This document shows, in pieces, positions 1 to 5,244 of a DNA stretch of 5,354 bases (its first letter is position 1; every line of letters starts with the position of its first letter). Below the pieces are notes generated by a model. The model saw only the letters and a program-made list of their open reading frames with translations, was not told where the DNA came from and did not search any database. Origin of the DNA: JBFMAP01 sp964632135 (GTDB lineage: Archaea > Micrarchaeota > Micrarchaeia > Burarchaeales > JBFMAP01); assembly GCA_964632135.1 (NCBI GenBank), contig CAZWEI010000063.1:1-5354 (forward strand), written 5' to 3'. The translations under genes were made by a program, and so were the position numbers.

Positions 1-3
1 TCG

Positions 4-468
4 CTATTCCCGCTCGTCGTCGGCGTATATCGTCTCATAATCAATTTTCTTGTAATCGTAAATCTCGTCCTTTTTGAAGAAGCGCGCTATCTCTTTTTCC
101 GCGGTCTCCCTGCTGTCAGACGCGTGGATGATGTTGCTCTGCACGCTCATGCCGAAATCCCCCCTTATCGTCCCTGGCGCAGCCGCGCGCGAGTTCGTCG
201 CCCCGCACATCGCCCTCACGATTTCCACTGCGTCCTTTCCCTCGACAATCATGCAGAGGACAGGCGCGGAGGTCATGAACTTCATCAGGCGAGGGAAGAA
301 CGGCTTCTGCGCGTGATGGGCGTAGTGCTCCTTGCACATCTTCTCGTCCATCTTAATCATCCTACACGCGACTATTTTCAGCCCCCTCTTCTCGAATCTC
401 GAAATTACTTTTCCCAGAAGGCCGCGCTGAACGCAGTCAGGCTTCAGCATCGCAAAACTCCTCTCCAT
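4..468 (-). CDS. ndk: Nucleoside diphosphate kinase
   Basis: Cytosolic enzyme that moves the gamma-phosphate from ATP to other (d)NDPs through a phosphohistidine, keeping the NTP/dNTP pools balanced. The 154-residue product has the usual family length and all expected active-site residues: Lys9 in AMLKPD, Tyr49 and Phe57 in the HYAHHAQKPFF stretch, Arg85, Thr91 (GATNS), Arg102 (IRGDFG), Asn112 and the phosphorylated His115 in NIIHASDS, with Ser117 and Glu126 behind it. I start at the ATG at 468 rather than the in-frame codon at 486, because a GAGGTG Shine-Dalgarno site lies at 474-479, five bases before 468, and would be inside the longer reading frame. It is the last gene of the conserved archaeal L7Ae-S28e-L24e-ndk run, and infB usually follows. 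A 103-base spacer separates it from rpl24e. Identity is secure. Confidence 0.96.
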   Translation of the reverse strand: MERSFAMLKPDCVQRGLLGKVISRFEKRGLKIVACRMIKMDEKMCKEHYAHHAQKPFFPRLMKFMTSAPVLCMIVEGKDAVEIVRAMCGATNSRAAAPGTIRGDFGMSVQSNIIHASDSRETAEKEIARFFKKDEIYDYKKIDYETIYADDERE

Positions 469-473
469 ACGAA

Positions 474-479
474 CACCTC
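474..479 (-). promoter_or_regulatory. Ribosome binding site of ndk
   Basis: On the minus strand GAGGTG lies five bases before the ATG at 468. It matches the archaeal anti-Shine-Dalgarno complement (GGAGGTGATC) and decides between the two possible ndk starts. Confidence 0.7.
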
Positions 480-502
480 TCAACAACTATCTAAACTGTA
501 TT

Positions 503-512
503 CTATTAAACG
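503..512 (-). promoter_or_regulatory. Possible weak TATA box for ndk
   Basis: The minus strand reads CGTTTAATAG, a TATA-like element centred near 507. Initiation about 26 bases downstream would fall near 481, leaving a leader of roughly 13 bases that just includes the Shine-Dalgarno site. There is no purine-rich BRE in front of it, so support is weak. ndk may simply be read through from the ribosomal protein genes. Confidence 0.25.
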
Positions 513-530
513 AAAACAAATAAAAACAAA
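511..530 (-). terminator. Possible T-rich terminator after rpl24e
   Basis: The coding strand holds 14 T in 20 bases, in runs of three to five, directly after an alternating GC tract (531-538). Archaeal intrinsic termination depends mainly on oligo-T tracts and does not need a hairpin, so this could end or attenuate transcription of rpl7ae-rps28e-rpl24e before ndk. No T run is longer than five, so efficiency would be partial at best. Confidence 0.35.
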
Positions 531-571
531 CGCGCGCGCAACTCTTAACTTAAAATAATGAAAATGAATGA

Positions 572-826
572 TTAAGCTTTCTTCTCTTTCGCTGGTTTAG
601 CTTCCTTCCCTGCTTCCTTTGCTTTCTTTTTTCCTTTTTCCTTCCCAGTTGCAAATTCCTCGCCGGCCCGCTCCCTAACCCATTTCAATTTTCTCGGGTT
701 CCTGCGGAACACGAAAAGGTTCTGCCTGCATCTTCGCGAGCATAGGTGAAGCATCGTGCCGTCCCTTTTAACGAACGCGAGCCCCTCGCCCTTTCCAATC
801 TCCGCATGGCAAAACGAACACTGCAT
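572..826 (-). CDS. rpl24e: Large-subunit ribosomal protein L24e (eL24)
   Basis: Small zinc-binding protein of the archaeal/eukaryotic 50S/60S subunit. The 84-residue product opens with MQCSFCHAEI, the start of a treble-clef (TRASH-type) zinc finger. The ligands are Cys3, Cys6, Cys29 and Cys33, and the family signature FVFRRNPRKLKW sits at 38-49. Archaeal L24e proteins usually end soon after this motif; here a Lys/Ala/Glu-rich tail (about 59-84) without aromatic residues is added, probably disordered and RNA-contacting. The start follows a weak GTGAGGAT sequence, and the gene begins 34 bases after the rps28e stop, so co-transcription with it is likely. The zinc finger makes the identification firm; a role for the tail is inference. 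Confidence 0.95.
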   Translation of the reverse strand: MQCSFCHAEIGKGEGLAFVKRDGTMLHLCSRRCRQNLFVFRRNPRKLKWVRERAGEEFATGKEKGKKKAKEAGKEAKPAKEKKA

Positions 827-860
827 ATCCTCACTCTCGCAACCGTGCTTCCTACCCAGC

Positions 861-1067
861 CTACTTCGCCTTGATGACTTTCGCCTCGCGCTCTGTCTCC
901 AGTAGTATGAGCTTGTCCCCGCGCTTGACAGGACCCTTTATGTTCCTGCGAATAACCCTGCCCTTGTCCCTTCCCTCGAGTATCTTGCACATCGCCTGGT
1001 AGACCTCGCCGTATATCCCTGTTTTTCCGAGGACCTCCACCACTTCTGCTGTTGCTGGTTCTGCCAT
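861..1067 (-). CDS. rps28e: Small-subunit ribosomal protein S28e (eS28)
   Basis: Small OB-fold protein of the 30S subunit, which in known ribosome structures lies near the mRNA exit channel. The 68-residue product matches the usual archaeal length of about 70. Its second half carries the family signature: GRDKGRVIRRNIKGPVKRGD (32-51), then LILLETEREAK. This resembles the RNVKGPVREGD...LLETEREA pattern typical of S28e. GGTG seven bases before the ATG serves as a modest Shine-Dalgarno site. It lies between rpl7ae (34-base gap) and rpl24e (34-base gap), the standard archaeal order. Nothing in it looks abnormal, and unlike its two neighbours it has no added charged tail. Confidence 0.96.
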   Translation of the reverse strand: MAEPATAEVVEVLGKTGIYGEVYQAMCKILEGRDKGRVIRRNIKGPVKRGDKLILLETEREAKVIKAK

Positions 1068-1101
1068 TCAAACACCAATCAATATACGCGTCAAAGACGA
1101 A

Positions 1102-1599
1102 TCACGCAGGAGCCGGCGCCGGCTTTTCAGCGGGCTCTTCCTTTTTCTTCCGCTCGCGCTTTTTCTTCTCCTCTGGTTTTTTCTCCTCTGCCGGCTTCTT
1201 TTCCTCCTCTTTCTTCTCTTCTTTCTCAGCCTTCTTCCCTATTTTTCCCGCGAGCTTCTCGACTATCTCCTTAACGAGTTCTGCGGCGTTTCCAGCCTTC
1301 TCTATGGCGATTGCAGCGCATCCTACCTCGAGCCCTGCGGCCTTTCCGAGGTCCTTTTTCGAAGGAACGTACGCGAACGGTATCCTCTTCTCCTCGCACA
1401 GCATCGGAAGATGCATCACCACTTCCTCTGGGTCAACATCCTCTGCTATCACGACGAGTGCGGTGCCTCCCTTCTCGATTACTTTCGTCGCCTCGTTCGT
1501 GCCCTTGCGCACTCTGCCCGTGTCTCGCGCTATCTCAACCGCTTCATAAATCTTCTCAACTACCTCTTTCGGAGTTTCGAATTTCACGTAACTCTTCAT
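1102..1599 (-). CDS. rpl7ae: Ribosomal protein L7Ae (eL8), K-turn binding
   Basis: L7Ae binds kink-turn RNA. In archaea it is a 50S protein and also a core subunit of box C/D and H/ACA ribonucleoproteins and of RNase P. The conserved core covers about residues 1-118, with the RNA-binding motif KGTNEATK (32-39), IAEDVDPEEVV (51-61), HLPMLCEEKRIPFAYVPSK (63-81) and LGKAAGLEVGCAA (84-96). Archaeal L7Ae is usually about 120 residues; this one has 165 because of a tail (about 119-165) made almost wholly of Lys, Glu, Pro and Ala. I start at the ATG at 1599, six bases after GGGGTG. An in-frame ATG at 1626 has no Shine-Dalgarno site and would translate through the leader hairpin. Promoter and hairpin lie in the 78-base gap after gltX. 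It is first in the L7Ae-S28e-L24e run. Confidence 0.96.
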   Translation of the reverse strand: MKSYVKFETPKEVVEKIYEAVEIARDTGRVRKGTNEATKVIEKGGTALVVIAEDVDPEEVVMHLPMLCEEKRIPFAYVPSKKDLGKAAGLEVGCAAIAIEKAGNAAELVKEIVEKLAGKIGKKAEKEEKKEEEKKPAEEKKPEEKKKRERKKKEEPAEKPAPAPA

Positions 1600-1605
1600 C
1601 CAGAA

Positions 1606-1611
1606 CACCCC
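1606..1611 (-). promoter_or_regulatory. Ribosome binding site of rpl7ae
   Basis: GGGGTG, the end of a six-G run, lies six bases before the ATG at 1599 on the minus strand. It fixes the start and sits against the leader hairpin at 1613-1635. Confidence 0.65.
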
Positions 1612-1612
1612 C

Positions 1613-1635
1613 CATTTTTTGGTCATCGAAAAATG
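1613..1635 (-). promoter_or_regulatory. Leader hairpin of rpl7ae
   Basis: On the mRNA strand CATTTTT (1635-1629) can pair with AAAAATG (1619-1613): seven base pairs around a nine-base loop reading CGATGACCA. The 3' arm overlaps the first G of the G run that forms the Shine-Dalgarno site. With the predicted initiation near 1638 the hairpin would form the extreme 5' end of the transcript. The stem is mostly A-U, so stability alone is modest. The loop carries GATGA, part of a box C motif, but I could not build a full kink-turn from it. Confidence 0.4.
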
Positions 1636-1659
1636 AGCTTTTTCTTATTGGCATTCAAC

Positions 1660-1674
1660 TTTAAATATGTTTCG
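1660..1674 (-). promoter_or_regulatory. Archaeal promoter (BRE/TATA) of the rpl7ae operon
   Basis: The minus strand reads CGAAAC (1674-1669) followed by ATATTTAAA (1668-1660). This is a purine-rich BRE next to a near-consensus TATA box. Initiation about 26 bases downstream falls near 1638, giving a 5' leader of about 39 bases that contains the hairpin and the Shine-Dalgarno site. It begins a few bases after the gltX stop, so the ribosomal genes appear to have a promoter separate from gltX. Confidence 0.6.
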
Positions 1675-1677
1675 ATA

Positions 1678-3369
1678 TTACGGATTCGTAAGTATGAACC
1701 TAAGTTTGTTCTTTCCCTTCCAGTCGAGCCTGCAGAACCCGTACCTCTCGAACTGGATGATTGCGCCCGCGCCCAAATTTTCGCACGCGCGCTCGCAATA
1801 ACCATCATCTATCCTCAAACTTGTTTCGTTGAACCTCTCGTCCACGAAAACGTCGCCTGGAACGAGCACCTCGCACTCGAGGTAATTTTCTTCACTGACC
1901 CACTGAATTTTCTTTCCCTCCTTCAGTTCGTTTCCCGCGTACTCGCCCTCCAACTGCTCGTCTTCCCTTAAGAATTTCACATTATACAAATCCTTCAGCC
2001 TGAAAACCTCTCCGCGCGCCAGCGCCTCCGCGTCCGTTTTCGGGATGTAGAATGTATTGCCCACCTCAATCACGCGCTCGCCCAGATTCCCGGTCGGATG
2101 CTTTCGCAGGTGCGCGCTCATCTTCGGCGCGTTCTTCACTTTCAATTTCACGGGCGATGGTACGAAATAATACCTCTCGGAAACCGGGTCGAGGATTTTT
2201 CTATTTTCGGAGAGGAGCGCGTCCCACGTGGGTTCGCTCTCGGCCTTTCCAATCCCAAAACTGAGCACGAATTTTTTTATTGCCTCTGGCTGAATCCCCC
2301 TTCTCTTCAGCCCCGCGAGAGTTGGGAGCCGCGGGTCGTCCCATCCCAAAACCTTATTTTCCTCGATGAGCGGCCGCAGGAGTCTTTTCCCGATGGGCGC
2401 GCCCTTTATCGCGAGCCGCGAGAATTCAACGACTATCGGTTTGCGGAGCCCCATCGCGTCAAGGAGCGCGTCGTACAACTCATCGCGCAACTCATACTCT
2501 TTCGTGCGCATCGCGTGCGTGATGCCGGTAATTGAATCAAGAATCGAAACCTCAAAATCATAATTCGGCCACACGCGGTATTTCTTCTTCTGCCTGTAGT
2601 GCGGCGCCTCAATAATTCTCAAAATTGTGGGGTCGCGCATCACCGTGTTCAGCGAGCCCATATCCCCCTTGAAACGCACGATGGCCTCGCCTTCCTTCAA
2701 TTTTCCTTTCAGCATTTCCTTCCATTCCTTCGCCGACTCCTTCGCGGGTTTCTTCTCCCTGCACGCGCACCCCTTTCCCTCTGCGCGCGCTTTCTTCATT
2801 TCCTCCTGCGCGCACGTGCACACGTACGCGCGTCCTTTTCCAATCAACTTCTCCGCGTGCTCGTAAATTTTAGGCATGAAGTCAGAAGCGTAGAGTTCTT
2901 CATCCCACGCGATTCCAAGCCATTTCAGCCCGTCCTTTATCGCGTCCGCGAATTTCTGCTCCTCCTTTTCAGGGTTCGTGTCGTCAAACCTGAGAATGAA
3001 CTTTCCCTCGTATGCGCACGCAGCCTCAAAATCAAGGAAAGCAGCCTTAGCGTGCCCTATGTGCGGGAATCCAGAGGGCTCAGGAGGAAATCTCGTGACT
3101 ACCTTTCCGCGCACGGCATTCGGCAAAGTGATTTTCCTTTCCTCCTCTTTTTTCTTTTCAAAAGAATATTTCCCGAGCGCGCGCGCAACTTCCTCCTTCT
3201 TCATCTTGTTTATTTCCCCCACGATTTTCTTTATCGCCGCCGTCGTTTTCTTCATGTCCTTTTTCGCTTCAGGAACTTCTGCAACGACCCTTCCAACGAC
3301 CGCGCCAACATCCGCCTTCCCGTAGTCGAACGCGTTTTTCAAAGCATGCTTTCGAATCACTTCGTCCAT
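1678..3369 (-). CDS. gltX: Glutamyl-tRNA synthetase, archaeal type
   Basis: Class I synthetase that charges tRNA-Glu. Archaeal enzymes are generally non-discriminating and also form Glu-tRNA-Gln, which the GatDE amidotransferase converts to Gln-tRNA-Gln. The 563-residue product has a helical N-terminal region (about 1-85) and a Rossmann catalytic domain opening with RFPPEPSGFPHIGHAKA (93-109). It has a Cys-rich zinc-type motif (Cys184, Cys186, Cys201, Cys203) and the sequence GWDDPRLPTL (342-351), followed by GIQPEAI. The C-terminal beta-barrel anticodon-binding region starts near 395. The KMSKS-loop position reads PIGKR (325-329). The ATG at 3369 is preceded by GGTGG at 3374-3378; an upstream in-frame TTG at 3426 is inside the neighbour gene and was rejected. 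It starts 19 bases after the stop of the repeat/peptidase gene and may be co-transcribed with it. Confidence 0.95.
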   Translation of the reverse strand: MDEVIRKHALKNAFDYGKADVGAVVGRVVAEVPEAKKDMKKTTAAIKKIVGEINKMKKEEVARALGKYSFEKKKEEERKITLPNAVRGKVVTRFPPEPSGFPHIGHAKAAFLDFEAACAYEGKFILRFDDTNPEKEEQKFADAIKDGLKWLGIAWDEELYASDFMPKIYEHAEKLIGKGRAYVCTCAQEEMKKARAEGKGCACREKKPAKESAKEWKEMLKGKLKEGEAIVRFKGDMGSLNTVMRDPTILRIIEAPHYRQKKKYRVWPNYDFEVSILDSITGITHAMRTKEYELRDELYDALLDAMGLRKPIVVEFSRLAIKGAPIGKRLLRPLIEENKVLGWDDPRLPTLAGLKRRGIQPEAIKKFVLSFGIGKAESEPTWDALLSENRKILDPVSERYYFVPSPVKLKVKNAPKMSAHLRKHPTGNLGERVIEVGNTFYIPKTDAEALARGEVFRLKDLYNVKFLREDEQLEGEYAGNELKEGKKIQWVSEENYLECEVLVPGDVFVDERFNETSLRIDDGYCERACENLGAGAIIQFERYGFCRLDWKGKNKLRFILTNP

Positions 3370-3373
3370 TTTT

Positions 3374-3378
3374 CCACC
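3374..3378 (-). promoter_or_regulatory. Ribosome binding site of gltX
   Basis: GGTGG lies four bases before the ATG at 3369 and within the 19-base gap after the upstream stop codon. It supports this start over the in-frame TTG at 3426. Confidence 0.65.
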
Positions 3379-3388
3379 GCGAATTAAT

Positions 3389-5206
3389 CTATTTATTCTC
3401 GCTCGATGGCTCGTACTTCCTTCCAATATCCGTATCTCCCTCTTCAGCCCATTCTACATCAATAACTTTGCTATTTTTATCAAAAACAAAACCCTTTATC
3501 CATGTAGGTAATCTCGGTGCGAACACTTTTCGATTCGTCAAAATTCCCATCATGCTCATAAGGTTGCCTAGATCCCACGGATATTCGCCACCTGTCCAGC
3601 ATGAAAAAAGTACTACAATCCCGTCGCTGTTTAAATATCTCTCTAGCGCTCCTTTTCCGCCATATCGCTTCAAATCGCCAATATCAACAAACGCATTTTT
3701 ATCCCCTTCCGTGTAGGACTCAAATCTTGTATTCCCGAGTCTCAGCTGATCGGGATGTCCATGCCCAGCTAAAAGCAAAAAGTCTAATTTACCATATTTC
3801 TTAGCTGCACTCTCCAATCGCTTCAAAGCTTCTTCGTCATCATCAACTTCTACCGCTATCACTCGGTATCCTGCGAGAAGACTATCAAGACGGCCAACTC
3901 TTGCAAATGCATTCGTGTCGTCACTTTTGTTGTAAATCATTAGCGCGGTTGGTTTTCCATTTTGATAGCTAGGCGAGAGAGCCATCTCATACAAATGATC
4001 TATGAATTTTTGGCTATAACGCTCAAAAAACTCTATGCCAAATGTTTTGTTCACCAATTCTAACTTCCTCATCAGCTTTTCCTTGTCAACATCCTCCCAG
4101 CTCGGCATTGACAATTCACCATCTTCTGTCGCTTTGTATTTTGAATAATGAAATCTGAGAAGGAATTTTGCTCTTCTATCCTCCATGATGCTCACGAGTG
4201 ACCCGAGCTCATCTACTAATTGTTTTAATGACTTTTCATTTTTTTTAAGTATTTCGAATGGATCAACTGACCCTCCCGTTGGGGTTTCTAAAAATACTCC
4301 CCCAATACCAGAAAATGCATATATGACTATGTCTGGATTTTTTATGAATAGTCCAGCAAATTCCTTATGCGTGAGAAGCTCAAGCGCCTCTACTGTGCTT
4401 TTCTTGGCAGCGTTGGCAAAATCTCCAAAACTCCTCGCAAGATCCAGATGCTTTACGAACAGTTCAGCTATACTCTCATTTTCAAAGGACTCAATAACAA
4501 GGAATACAAATCTTCCGGCTGCTTTAGCCATTTCGGAAAATTCTTTCGCATGTTTATCAAATATCTCAGCTACGCGCTCATTTTCAAACACACGAAGATA
4601 AGAATAGTTGCCAGGATCCCCATCAATATTAGCTTTAATAATATCAATAAATTCTTTTGTATGCTTCTCGAATAGATTTGCTACACGCTCATCTCCAAGT
4701 GCCCAAAATATGTCGTAGGTTCCCCACCTAGCCGATTCAGCCATTTCGATAAATTCCTTTGTGTGTTTTTCAAATAAATTACCCACACGTTCATTCTCAA
4801 ACGTTTGAAATGCTTTCACTCCCAATTCGGCTTTTGCAATGCTAACAAATTCTTTCGTGTATTTCACAAATAGTTTTGCCACATGTTCGTTCTTAAGAGC
4901 ATCAGCAACCTCTGTTATGGGTTCATCATCACGCGCCGTATACGGTCTAAGCAATTTTTTACCCAGTTCTCTACCGCTAGCTACCGCCTTGCTTATTTCG
5001 TCAAGCGCCGTTTTTATTTCTTCTATCTTCTCTTCTGGATTTTTTGATTTTAGTACTTCTCTGACTACCGCGTCAGGGCACTTCTCGCCGAGTTCCTTTT
5101 TGACATCATCAAAAGTAAGTTTTATTTTTAACGTAGACCCTAGGCTCTCTACTTTAGGAGACGGATACTCCCGTCTAATAGCTTGTACCTTCTCCGTAGC
5201 GCCCAT
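3389..5206 (-). CDS. Helical-repeat protein with C-terminal caspase-like domain
   Basis: I do not recognise a named family. The 605-residue product has three parts: a charged helical N-terminal region (1-100), a tandem array of about 34-residue helical repeats (102-300), and a C-terminal alpha/beta domain (about 417-575). That last domain looks like a clan CD (caspase/gingipain/CHAT-type) cysteine peptidase. Strand-like LDFLLLAGHGHPD (474-486) supplies His482 followed by Gly, and IVVLFSCWTGG (530-540) supplies Cys536. The protein has only two cysteines, Cys43 and Cys536. There is no signal peptide or membrane segment, so it is probably cytosolic. The ATG at 5206 has no Shine-Dalgarno site but fits a leaderless message; a TTG at 5212 is the alternative. 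Base composition is more AT-rich than in all neighbours. A defence or cell-death role is plausible but unproven; a structural or inactive homologue is possible. Confidence 0.85.
   Translation of the reverse strand: MGATEKVQAIRREYPSPKVESLGSTLKIKLTFDDVKKELGEKCPDAVVREVLKSKNPEEKIEEIKTALDEISKAVASGRELGKKLLRPYTARDDEPITEVADALKNEHVAKLFVKYTKEFVSIAKAELGVKAFQTFENERVGNLFEKHTKEFIEMAESARWGTYDIFWALGDERVANLFEKHTKEFIDIIKANIDGDPGNYSYLRVFENERVAEIFDKHAKEFSEMAKAAGRFVFLVIESFENESIAELFVKHLDLARSFGDFANAAKKSTVEALELLTHKEFAGLFIKNPDIVIYAFSGIGGVFLETPTGGSVDPFEILKKNEKSLKQLVDELGSLVSIMEDRRAKFLLRFHYSKYKATEDGELSMPSWEDVDKEKLMRKLELVNKTFGIEFFERYSQKFIDHLYEMALSPSYQNGKPTALMIYNKSDDTNAFARVGRLDSLLAGYRVIAVEVDDDEEALKRLESAAKKYGKLDFLLLAGHGHPDQLRLGNTRFESYTEGDKNAFVDIGDLKRYGGKGALERYLNSDGIVVLFSCWTGGEYPWDLGNLMSMMGILTNRKVFAPRLPTWIKGFVFDKNSKVIDVEWAEEGDTDIGRKYEPSSENK
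3482..3958 (-). other. Candidate caspase-like (clan CD) peptidase domain
   Basis: This encodes residues 417-575 of the gene at 3389-5206. The order of elements matches the caspase-hemoglobinase fold: strand PTALMIYN (419-426), strand YRVIAVEVD (447-455) with a helix behind it, strand LDFLLLAGHG (474-483) ending in His482-Gly (His codon 3761-3763), and strand GIVVLFSC (529-536) ending in Cys536 (codon 3599-3601) then WTGG. A further strand, KVFAPRLP (560-567), follows. The pattern hydrophobic-GHG ... hydrophobic-SC-x-TGG is shared by CHAT, gingipain and caspase relatives. The subfamily cannot be decided by eye. Confidence 0.6.
4307..4903 (-). repeat. Tandem helical repeats in protein, period about 34 residues
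   Basis: Units begin near residues 102, 134, 168, 205 and 239, with a weak sixth near 277. The shared core reads FENERVANLFEKHTKEFIEM with small changes; the anchor Asn/Asp-Glu pairs fall at 106, 138, 172, 209 and 243, spacings of 32, 34, 37 and 34. Similarity is visible in the DNA too: plus-strand AATTC(T/C)TT(T/C)G recurs near 4540, 4651, 4753 and 4848. Helical arrays of this length usually form a curved solenoid that binds protein or nucleic acid. I cannot assign it to TPR, PPR or HEAT with confidence. Confidence 0.8.
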
Positions 5207-5229
5207 ATACAAAATAGTGCTTTTTCACA

Positions 5230-5244
5230 TTAAAATACTTTGCG
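5230..5244 (-). promoter_or_regulatory. Promoter of the repeat/peptidase gene (leaderless)
   Basis: The minus strand reads CGCAAAG (5244-5238), a good BRE, directly followed by TATTTTAA (5237-5230), a good TATA box. Its centre is about 28 bases before the ATG at 5206, so initiation is expected within a base or two of the start codon. This agrees with the absence of a Shine-Dalgarno site. The element overlaps the last codons and the stop of fni, so coding constraint on those codons may account for part of the match. Confidence 0.5.

Noticed and set aside
531..540. Alternating CG tract as a special structural element
   Set aside because: Similar GCGCGC strings occur across the window outside the peptidase gene and largely reflect codon and base preference, so this tract alone is not distinctive.
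869..920. Box C-like TTGATGA on the plus strand as a C/D box small RNA
   Set aside because: No CTGA box D or internal C'/D' pair follows at a suitable distance. The sequence is accounted for by the end of rps28e.
1052..1549. Long plus-strand open frame rich in Phe and Ser
   Set aside because: It is the antisense reading of the Lys/Glu-rich tail and core of rpl7ae (AAG/GAG codons read as Phe/Leu/Ser). It has no Shine-Dalgarno site and no recognisable domain, and it overlaps two certain genes.
1600..1626. N-terminal extension of L7Ae from the ATG at 1626
   Set aside because: The nine added residues are encoded by the leader hairpin and the Shine-Dalgarno G run, are not found in the family, and no ribosome binding site precedes that ATG.
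1600..1640. True kink-turn in the rpl7ae leader
   Set aside because: GATGA is present in the loop, but I could not place the opposing GA and the flanking stems needed for tandem sheared G-A pairs. Only a simple hairpin is reported.
2599..3387. 262-residue plus-strand open frame opposite gltX
   Set aside because: It is Arg/Phe/Leu-rich antisense sequence lying wholly opposite conserved GluRS catalytic codons, with no recognisable family motif. It is a by-product of the codon use of gltX.
3370..3426. GluRS start at the in-frame TTG at 3426
   Set aside because: It would overlap the 3' end of the upstream gene by 38 bases. The ATG at 3369 has a good GGTGG site and begins a normal archaeal GluRS N-terminus.
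4307..4903. Evenly spaced repeats as a CRISPR array
   Set aside because: The repeats are degenerate, about 96-111 bases apart and in frame within a long open reading frame. The spacing follows a protein repeat, not repeat-spacer units.
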